This document shows positions 26,252-34,130 of a stretch of 64,000 nt of DNA, piece after piece. The notes below the pieces were generated by a model. It had not been told where the DNA came from. It did not search any database and worked only from the letters and a program-made list of their open reading frames with translations. Origin of the DNA: Polytrichum commune (lineage: Eukaryota > Streptophyta > Polytrichopsida > Polytrichales > Polytrichaceae). The stretch spans positions 30,367,501 to 30,431,500 of the forward strand of contig OX485805.1 in NCBI GenBank assembly GCA_950295325.1, written 5' to 3'. Each line of letters opens with the position of its first letter. The first letter of the stretch is position 1. The position numbers were made by a program, and so were the translations under genes.

Positions 26252-26629
26252 CTACACTAAATATCATATTTAGTGTCATGTGGTATTTAATGTCACTATG
26301 GTGACTTTTCCGATGACACTTCTTATGAATAAGTGAACGAATGTTGTCATGGATGATGGATGAGTTCATCCACTGGCCAAAACCCTACCTCCTCTTGTCA
26401 ACAACTTGTGATGAAATATTGTCATGGATGATCACAATTTGGATGAAAAATCACTTGGTAAGTGACAGTAATGACATCACTGTAAACCTACAATCCCCCC
26501 AAAGAATTACAAGGAATGACAAATAATATCGGGTTAACATTTAGTGTTGGTGACACTACACCGCAGTTTACAATTAGTATTGAGCAAGACAATCACAATT
26601 GGTGACACTGAATATCATATTTAGTGTAG
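26252..26629 (+). mobile_element. CTACAC-family MITE, long class (copy L4), 378 bp
   Basis: The best-preserved long copy: arms begin CTACACTAAATATCATATTT and end ATATCATATTTAGTGTAG. Each arm is a palindrome centred on ATATCATAT. It is inserted into repeat F: the left flank GGAGAACCAAC and right flank TTACAGATGAACC are contiguous (6 bp apart) in the uninterrupted F copy near 40,655-40,685. Confidence 0.85.
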
Positions 26630-26836
26630 TTACAGATGAACCGGTTGAAATTCAATACTTCAAAAAAAATTACCACTCCATTTAAAGCAACTTACAGAAT
26701 ATTCTTCAATCCTTTTTTTTAAAAAAAAAAAAATTTTAAAACCCAAAAGATGTCAACACGTAACCCATTGGTGTTATAAACACTACGACCTCGACCGATT
26801 ATGCCCCAAAAACGTTCCCGGGCACTTTCAAAATGG
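26630..26836 (+). repeat. Repeat F, copy 1 (decayed)
   Basis: Contains ACAGATGAACCGGTTGA, AAGATGTCAACACGTAACC and CTCGACCGATTATGCCC, matching the F copies near 40,470-40,690 and 56,830-57,175 in the opposite orientation. The coding-like frame is broken here by A/T-rich insertions around 26,710-26,740. Confidence 0.65.
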
Positions 26837-27704
26837 AAGTCGACAGAGAAATGGATTACCATGGCCTTTATAGCTTTGACCAAGTTAGTTATCATGGCAA
26901 AAGGGCCCCCGCTGGAGCTCTGGAGAAAGAAAAAATACACAATATCATTGCCTTTTTAAACATAGACATGAGTAGTAGTAGTTGGTACTTAACTAATACC
27001 TCTGACCCAAGGACGTCTTTTCCACCCATATTTCAGCTCGGGTTTGTTGATGTTTTTTGAGGTTTTGGTGCAGCCTGCAAAGAGGAGGAGGTGGTACTAC
27101 GAAGTAGATATCCACTTTAGTGCTGACTGAGCACATGAGCATTCAATGATGAGGCCGATGCACAGTTGTCAACGAATTCCACTTTTTACATGTTTTAAGT
27201 GTGTGTGGCTGGCCTCTTCATCACTTCAAGTTGTAGGTTAGGCGAGGGTGTGTTTTTTTCTTCGACATTGCCGTATCGTATTGGCAAAGTAACTTGAAGG
27301 AAATTCTCACCAATCCGTAGTACCTAAAAACCTTTGACTCAAAGCGAAGGTTGCCGGAACCTTCAATTCATGTTGACTGATTTGGAAGCTGATAGTGGGC
27401 CTGTGAAGTTGCGGCTGAGAAATCTGAGGTTGTGTGCACTTTCAATTCCACAAACAAACTTGGGCGATTGGATTGGATATGAGATTTTATTGTTTTCTTC
27501 ACAATTGCGAATTACAAAAGATTGTCGTTTCAAGTGTGAGAATTGGGGTTGATATGCAGAAGTTATGAGAGGTCAACTGCAGATTCTTTTTCTCCTTAAT
27601 TGATCAGATAGGCCATCCACTATTGAACCTACAACGGTGTCCATATTTTTAGCACATAATCAAATCACATCAAAACACCATTGTCTGTTTGATATTTTCT
27701 TTCC
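26837..27704. other. Unassigned, relatively GC-rich stretch downstream of the gene
   Basis: Several 60-75 residue frames on both strands, none recognised and none with a matching splice partner. It lies 3' of the minus-strand gene. Confidence 0.35.
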
Positions 27705-27783
27705 AAGAATCTTGCCATACATCACTCAGACATAAGTGTCCAATTAAGACAAGTGACCACATAAGGCCCACATACCTTACATG
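27705..27783 (+). repeat. Family D element, right-end fragment
   Basis: CATCACTCAGACATAAGTGTCCAATTAAG-like sequence ending in GGCCCACATACCTTAC, the D terminal repeat. Only about 80 bp remain. Confidence 0.6.
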
Positions 27784-27839
27784 AAAGAATAAGTACATTT
27801 GTTTCTCGTAAATCATGGGCTTAGTCAGATTGGGTAGCT

Positions 27840-27845
27840 TTTATT
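27840..27845 (-). promoter_or_regulatory. Candidate poly(A) signal AATAAA
   Basis: TTTATT on the plus strand reads AATAAA in the gene's sense, about 460 bp after the stop codon. Plant signals are loose, so this is only the nearest canonical hexamer I saw. Confidence 0.3.
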
Positions 27846-28301
27846 GCTATCTACACATTGGTTATAATTTTCTCTCAAGCAGCTTGCAGAATTAAACAGA
27901 ACTTCCAACCTTTTCCTCAAAACTAACCAAAACTGAATGCAATTATATTTATCATAACTTCACAGATAGAAGGGGGAGAGTACACAGGTTCATATTAAGA
28001 CTTTTTAAAGAGAAGGGGCAGAGTACACAGATGACATGGAAATCATGATTTGAAAAATTCTACGACTGCTGTCCCCAGCAAAAAATGGGCTTTCCGATTT
28101 ACATGAGTATTTTCCAATCACTTGGAATGCATGTGCATTCTACAAGGAAACTTGGTATGTTCAGTTGGAATAGGACTCGGAATTGAGACTAACCATTCAG
28201 AAACTTGGGGAGATAGAACCAGGGTTCTTGCTTTGCCCTGGTTACAGCAATTAATATCAAGAGTGGCATATTTTACAAGAAAAGAAACGAGACTCAAGGC
28301 G

Positions 28302-28412
28302 TTAATTTGCAATTACCCCAGAAACCCATGGTACAACTCGTGGGGCAGTCGGGTGCTGCTGCCTATATTCTTCATCATAGTGTCCCTTGAAATTTATCTT
28401 TGGATCATCAGC
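28302..28412 (-). CDS. Exon 8: C-terminus and stop
   Basis: 111 bp, acceptor TTGATTGCAG. Encodes ADDPKINFKGHYDEEYRQQH then PTAPRVVPWVSGVIAN and TAA. Phase 0 after exon 7. The tail is compact and basic/aromatic. Confidence 0.85.
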   Translation of the reverse strand, partial: ADDPKINFKGHYDEEYRQQHPTAPRVVPWVSGVIAN

Positions 28413-31400
28413 CTGCAATCAAGACAAGTCTTGTCAATATGAACAAACCTGCCTCTGAGATCACACCAACTTGTAATGTAAGACTTATCCTTTTAACTCC
28501 ATGGGACTTTTCGTCGGAAATGGGCCCCCTATGATTTTCCATTGTTCGTTTTGCATACAAAATGAATAATTCCTTTCCACTTGTGGTGCATGCTCAGAGG
28601 TAGTGTTTGAATATGAATGAAGAGCAACCTGTTTCGGTTTATTGGGCCAAACTCATTTCAGGACCTTTTTGGGCATGCCAAAATGAGTTTGACCGTCAAT
28701 GAATCGGTATAGAATGTTCTGCAATCAAACCTCCACACTACCTACAAGCATGCACCAAAAACTTCCCAAACATGGAAGGTGGCGATGTAAGCAAAACAAC
28801 CGAGACACAAACCAAAAGGCAGGATAATGTATAATCTTTTGACCTGAGAATGGATTTCAACATGACAACCCACCTGCTTCAGCCAGCACTCTTGGTGCTT
28901 GTGTTCATATATATCAGGAGAGAAGCAGCCCTCTTCGACCGGGCAGTACACCCAGACATTGCATTTCTTCTCATCACTTTTTGCATTCTTTGCATGATTT
29001 AAACATTCTTCACAGCAATCAGCTGCACTTTCTACATGGTGAGTAAGACCCCAGCGCACTGCAAACCCGTCATAGTCTGTATGTGCCTCAGCGTGGCACA
29101 CTTCAGGAACAGATCTTCCAGGAATTATGCCATCCTCTGTTTCACATGAACACTTTGGAATGAGGGAATGAAATTGTAGGCAGGCTTTAAACAGACATTT
29201 TTACTCTGTACCCACTTCTCATAGGATATGAAACAAACACTTAGTGCGAGATGATTAGCAAATCCAAATTGTGCCCCTAGCCAATTTCCTCATAGTTTTT
29301 TGGAGTTCATATGAATATCTTATTCGTTATCAAAGTGAAGAGTCTTGTGTTCATTAAGCAGTGATAAAGGTCCCCTAAATCATGTCAACTATTGAGCCTA
29401 GAGTGCTGACCAAATTTTGAGCACATAGTCCAATATCTTTTAAACACACGTCTTTTTGCTTACAAGTCTTACATCCACACCTAACCACTCAAATATAGCT
29501 GTCTGATTAGAAAAAGTGACCATGAAAGGCCCACTTACTGTACAGATACTCAAGGTTGATCAAGCAACATACAAATGTTCTCTGAAGTTGGCTACAAACG
29601 AAATAAAGTAATTAACAATGACAATGTGCCACCACCAATTGACTTTATGAAAGCAGATACTGTTGTTTGTCAGATCATTGAGACAATAGCACCCCAACAT
29701 GCTGCAGACCTATACTTCTGTTTTCAATGTGACTCTCAAATATGTGTTATTGGAGATTTCTGCATATGATCAAGTAATAGGGTTAACTCCTTGGTGAAGA
29801 TTTTGGCCTCTGAAGCCATGCTTCCTGGAAGTGCAAACCTTTCAGTTTTCCGAACTCTTCTACTCATCCTCTCAGCTGACAAGTACAGAAAGTCTAAGAT
29901 TTATAAATCAGTCCACATAAATCTCAAACCACAACATCAAAAGGAGGCTTTATATGATCAATTGATATGGAACTCACCAACTTCTGCTCCACCTGCCAGA
30001 AACCCACTGCCTTCTTCTTGTTCAAATGGATTTTCTGACAAAAGAAGTACCACTTCCTCCACCACAGCAGCATCATCTGCACAGTGAGCACCGCAGTAAT
30101 GATTATTAGGCTTGTTACTCATTTTTAGAATGACTGAAATAAAGCCATCTGTTTCTAGTCAAAAGCTTCTTTATTTTTTACAGGATAGCACCATCCAAGT
30201 TGTGATACCTCTTTCTTGGGAGTTGACTTCTGGTTTTGCAGCAGCTTCTTCACGGGTCTTTGCATGTTTCAACTTTTCCCTTCTCCATTGATCTAAGCCT
30301 GCACCCCACACAATTGATTCAAATTGAGCCCACACAGTCTAAATGCTAGCTGGCAGACAAAATCAACTCGTTAACCGTGTACTTGAGTCCATACTGTCGT
30401 TTTTCACTCAAAAAACTGGAACTGGTACTCACCATGTTGACATCTATTCCATTCAAAAGCTATGCATACAACAGACTGCAAGTCCCAATGGAATAGCTAA
30501 GATAGGTAATAGCATGATGGCAAGAGATAGTGTGGTTCAGTTGATAACATCATCTTCAAACTAGTTATATTTCTTGTGCCAATTCACAATCATTCTTACA
30601 GTTGTCTAATCACATGCTGTCTACATAGAGAAGAGAACATCTCGGTATAAAACAGCAGCGAATGGAGCTAAAATTGACAAGAACCTTGAAAATGCTGCCC
30701 TGTGAATCGCTTTGAAATCTCTTCAGCTTTTTGTTGGCCTTTAGTTGAAGCACGAACAGCACCCCTCTCTGGTACAACCTCTTGTTCTATTTCCTTGACC
30801 TGAACAGATCCAGGGACATCTTCCATGAGAACATGTGACACTAAACTTAAAAAATTAGGGTGGTTGTATAATTAGTTTGAAGACACGTAAAAAGCCCTAA
30901 ACCCAGCTGACCATGGTTATCATCCCTTCTAGCATTGAATGCTATGATGTACATAAAAACTCTTTTACCATTCCCTTGACAGTACTGGCTACAAAGAGAT
31001 GATACACAAATCATCCCCTTCTTGGAAGAATTTAGTACACACACATGCAAGTCTGTAGCAAGGTATAATTTGTGCCATATTTATGGAAACCGAGTTCTTG
31101 CCTCCCATAGCTCCATTTGGTTGGACAGTACTATGTGAGTGGTGTGTGGTTAGGTGTGGATCCAACTACAAACACCAAAAGACATGTTTTAAAAAAAGAT
31201 TGGACTGCACACTCAAAATTTGTTAACCATTCTACTGTCAATAATCAACATAATTGGGAGGACCTATATGACCATTTAATGAGCATGAGCATTTCCACTT
31301 TGATAATGAATAAGACATTCATATGAGATCCAGAAATTGTGAGGGGAAAAGCTGCTGCCTCGATTAGGATTTGCTAATCATCTCGCAGAAAGTGTATGTT

Positions 31401-33519
31401 TCATATCCTACAAGAAGTGGGTGCAGAGCTAAAAGTGACCATGATAAGCCCACATACCTTATTAGGTAATGTACCACATCAGATTCACAAGCTCCTCCAT
31501 GTGTGTATTATTGTATCCAAAGCAGCACCGTTCCTAAAGCTGAGCTATTTGAAATCCTCATGTAAAAGCAAGGTTTCTGAAACAACAAAGCATCAGGAGT
31601 CTTTACTCACTCTTTGGATTAGCTTGACAGGCTCCAGAGCGAGGCGTGCACTATTGGACTCCCGGACACTTTTCAGCTGCGCTTGTATGCGTCCCAGCAC
31701 TACTGGCAACACAGTACCTGCCACAACAGAGTCGAGTCCAGTCCTTTGTAAATTCCGTCAGGAAGTGATTAAGCTCTCCACCCAAAGTTTTGTTAGGGTG
31801 AATCACACATTCAACCATGTCCACTGTATCTTAAATCCTCCACTCTATCCCACCTTGAATTCCTCAAAAACTCAATCCCAAGAAAAGTTATGGAATCCCA
31901 TCACCCACCTCCCCAAATCTCAACCACCAAAACTAGAACACATCCAATCCACACATTCACCACAAGATTGAAAAAATCATTCTGACCCCTCACGAACCCA
32001 GAATCCACCTTGCATTGTTGAGTTAATTAAGGTAGAGGGAGTTGCTCACAAGATCTGACAACCTATTCTAGATCATTAATTCATCTTGCAGTCCACTGAA
32101 TCTTAAACCCTCCACCCTGAATTCCTCAAATACTCAATCTCAAGAAATTCCCATGGCCACCATCCCGTCACCTCAATTTCCCATATCTCAACCACTGGAA
32201 CTAGGATACCTCCAATGCACACATTCACTAATCAAAAGATTGACAAATCTACTCTAACCCCTCATAAACCTGCATCATTAAGTCACTTGAGCAAGGGAAG
32301 GCTCACAATATCTGAAAACCTACTCGAACCCATCACTTGATCTTGAGGTCCACTTGAATTCCTCAGTTACTCAATCCCAAGAAACACCCATGGCCATCAT
32401 CCCACCACCTTAACTTCCCAAATGTCAACCACTAGAACTAGCATACATCTAATGCACACATTCACTAATCAAAACATTGACAAACCTACTCTAACCCCTC
32501 ATAAACCTGCACCATTAAGTCACTTAAGCAAGGTAAGGCTCACAATATCTGAAAACCCACTCGAACCCATCACTTGATCTTGAGGTCCACTTGAATTCCT
32601 CAGTTACTCAATCCCAAGAAACACCCATGGCCATCATCCCATCACCTTAACTTCCCAAATCTCAACCACTAGAACTAGCATACATCTAATGCACACATTC
32701 ACCAATCAAAAGATTGACAAATCTACTCTAACCCCTCATAAACCTGCACCATTAAGTCACTTAAGCAAGGTAAGGCTCACAATATCTGAAAACCTACTCG
32801 AACCCATCACTTGATCTTGAGGTCCACTTGAATTCCTCAGTTACTCAATCCCAAGAAACACCCATGGCCATCATCCCACCACCTTAACTTCCCAAATGTC
32901 AACCACTAGAACTAGCATACATCTAATGCACACATTCATCAATCACAAGATTCCCAACCCTATTGTAACCCCTTACAAACCTCCATTGTTGAGTCAATTA
33001 AGCTAGGTAAGATAGAAGGGGAGCTGCTCACAACATCTCAAAACCTACTCGAACCCACCACTTGATATTGAAGTCCACCTAACCTTAAACCCTCCACTTG
33101 TATTCCTCAAATACTCAATCCCAAGAAATACCCATGGCCACCGTACCATCACCCCAATTTCCCAAATCTCAACCACTAGAACTAGCATACACCCAATCCA
33201 CACATCCATCCATCACAAGATTCCCAACCCTATTCTAACCCCTCACAAACCTCCACTGTTGAGTCAATTACGCAAGGTAAAATGGAAGCGGGAGTCCCTC
33301 ACCATCCGGCCGGCGGGTGAGCAGATGGGTTGCGAGGTGAGAAGATGGCTGGCTGTGCTGATGCTGTGACCAGGATTGCAAGATGCAGAACAAGAGTAGG
33401 AGGAGATTGGAGGCAAACACAAGCATGGTAGCTCGCTTGAACGAGCATCGAATGTGAGTGTAATTGTGCTGGTGGTGATGGTGATGATGAAGATGGGGTG
33501 AGTGGCCATGCCCCGCCAT
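28302..33519 (-). CDS. Eight-exon gene: single-pass or secreted protein with C-terminal Cys-rich Apple/PAN-like region (371 aa, family not named)
   Basis: Predicted join, in sense order: 33519-33303, 31717-31611, 30988-30969, 30845-30685, 30298-30209, 30076-29978, 29184-28874, 28412-28302. All introns are GT-AG and all phases match; the total is 1116 bp including TAA. Residues 1-30 are His-rich (six consecutive His at 11-16) and end in KR; 31-47 form a hydrophobic segment; 74-198 are charged and Lys/Glu-rich; 199-231 are acidic. 243-335 hold ten Cys, with CCEEC at 288-292, CNVWVYC at 306-312 and ECWLKQ at 330-335, the spacing of a plant Apple/PAN-like fold. The C-terminus (APRVVPWVSGV) resembles what I recall of an uncharacterised plant family. 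It likely enters the secretory pathway, with the Cys-rich part extracytoplasmic. Exon 3 and the start of exon 7 are the least certain. No biochemical function is assigned. Confidence 0.8.
28874..29184 (-). CDS. Exon 7: Cys-rich Apple/PAN-like region
   Basis: 311 bp as drawn, donor AAGCAG|GTGGGT. The core from residue 243 (KCSCETEDGIIPG) to QECWLKQ is secure. The acceptor TTTAAAG at 29,185 is the only one I found in phase with exon 6; it lies at the edge of a family D MITE. A better-looking 3' site (CCAAAG at 29,153) would break the frame unless another exon exists. Confidence 0.75.
29175..29545 (+). mobile_element. Family D MITE inside intron 6
   Basis: Left end resembles GGCTTTAAACAGACATTTTT; then CCCACTTCTCATAGGATATG, TTAGTGCGAGATGATTAG, GAGCACATAGTCCAAT, CACTCAAATATAG and the right terminal repeat GTGACCATGAAAGGCCCACT. 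Its left end overlaps the start of predicted exon 7. Confidence 0.8.
29978..30076 (-). CDS. Exon 6
   Basis: 99 bp, acceptor CACTGTGCAG, donor GTTG|GTGAGT. Encodes an acidic, hydrophobic stretch with DDAAVVEEVVLLLSENPFEQ. It starts by completing the Asp codon left by exon 5, which fixes the frame. Confidence 0.85.
30209..30298 (-). CDS. Exon 5
   Basis: 90 bp, acceptor GGGTGCAG, donor AGAG|GTATCA. Encodes LDQWRREKLKHAKTREEAAA and nine more residues; highly charged and predicted helical. In phase with both neighbours. Confidence 0.85.
30685..30845 (-). CDS. Exon 4
   Basis: 161 bp encoding LVSHVLMEDVPGSVQ through EEISKRFTGQHFQ, ending CAAG|GTTCTT in phase 1. The acceptor is AAG at 30,846 if the micro-exon is real, or TAG at 30,841 (exon start 30,840) if the carry-over is one base. 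Confidence 0.7.
30969..30988 (-). CDS. Exon 3: predicted 20-bp micro-exon
   Basis: Preceded by CTCTTTGTAG and followed by GTAAAAG. It encodes PVLSRE plus two bases of a Cys codon. It was proposed because exon 2 ends in phase 0 and exon 4 is only compatible after a 1- or 2-base carry-over. An alternative is another missed exon. Confidence 0.4.
31100..31480 (-). mobile_element. Family D MITE inside intron 2
   Basis: Inverted relative to 29,175-29,545. GAGTGGTGTGTGGTTAGGTG, AAGATTGGACTGCACACTCA, CATATCCTACAAGAAGTGGG and GTGACCATGATAAGCCCACA mark it. The left terminal repeat is worn. Confidence 0.8.
31611..31717 (-). CDS. Exon 2
   Basis: 107 bp, acceptor GTGGCAG, donor AAAGA|GTGAGT. It completes the split Gly codon of exon 1 and encodes 35 residues including TVLPVVLGRIQAQLKSVRES. 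It ends in phase 0. Confidence 0.8.
31815..33300 (-). repeat. Intronic tandem array, about six units of 237-270 bp
   Basis: The anchor CATGGCCA recurs at 32,152, 32,389, 32,626, 32,863 and 33,133 (steps 237, 237, 237, 270), with a weaker first unit around 31,889. Units share GTCCACTTGAATTCCTCA, CAACCACTAGAACTAGCATA and TTGAGTCAATTAAG. The middle three units are almost identical. The array fills nearly all of intron 1 (31,718-33,302), and its last unit runs up to the exon 1 donor. Confidence 0.9.
33303..33519 (-). CDS. Exon 1: start codon, His-rich N-terminus and membrane segment
   Basis: 217 bp, phase 1 donor (GGATG|GTGAGG). The chosen ATG sits in GGGCATGGCG, a good plant start context. Residues 32-47 (MLVFASNLLLLLFCIL) are a signal anchor, or a signal peptide if translation starts at Met32. 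The exon is GC-rich, unlike the rest of the window. Confidence 0.8.
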
Positions 33520-34130
33520 GCCCACATTCTTGCTTCAATCACTCCCTCCCCCTCCTTTGCTCACCCTCGGTTGCTGCCTCCCTTGCTCCACCCCTCCCTC
33601 TCGGAAGCCGGAATCGCTCTCTGATGATTCTCCGAACACTCCTCTTTCTTTCTTTCTTTCCTCATCTTTCCAGGCGCCGGGCTTCATTTCTTAAATTCAA
33701 ATCGTCGCGTCACCGTCCCACACCGTTCATCGCCGTTCGGGCCTTCAAAGCTGACTGGATTACCACCAGGGCGACGGGATTGCCACCGTGGATTCGTGAC
33801 GGTCTCCGCCAGTGTGAACAGGACACGTGGATTCTCCAACAGTGTGGAGGAGAGGTCTTGGTCATTCTTGCATTGGGCCTCCTTGAAAATGATTTTGATT
33901 GTTTTTTAGGCTCAAAGTTTAGATTCTATTTCATTGTATACATTTGAAATTGACATCAAAAGTTGCTTGTTAATCAGAACAACTTGATTGCCACCGTGGA
34001 TTCGTCACGGGTCTATACTAATGTTTGCACGACACATGGATTTCTATGCCTCCCCATCCCCCTCTTTGTCTTGGGCTAGATGTCTCGGTCATATAGTTCT
34101 ACCTTGAGGAGGATCTTACTTATTTTTTAG
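33520..34130 (-). promoter_or_regulatory. Likely 5' UTR and core promoter of the gene, with an internal direct repeat
   Basis: The GC-rich sequence directly upstream of the start codon includes a CT-rich tract near 33,640-33,661 (GA-rich in gene sense). GATTGCCACCGTGGATTCGT occurs at 33,778 and again at 33,986, and both copies are followed by similar sequence for ~150 bp; a third weaker relative is near 34,890-35,060. No clear TATA box was found. A 149-residue plus frame here is a composition artefact. Confidence 0.45.

Noticed and set aside
28118-28442. 106-residue plus frame and 64-residue minus frame
   Set aside because: They cover exon 8 and the 3' UTR in the wrong frame or strand.
31396-31971. 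191-residue plus-strand frame, the longest in the window
   Set aside because: It overlaps a family D MITE, exon 2 of the minus-strand gene and the start of the intron array on the opposite strand. No domain, and the spliced minus-strand model explains the region better.
33498-33947. 149-residue plus-strand frame
   Set aside because: Antisense to exon 1 and the GC-rich 5' region; composition alone keeps it open.
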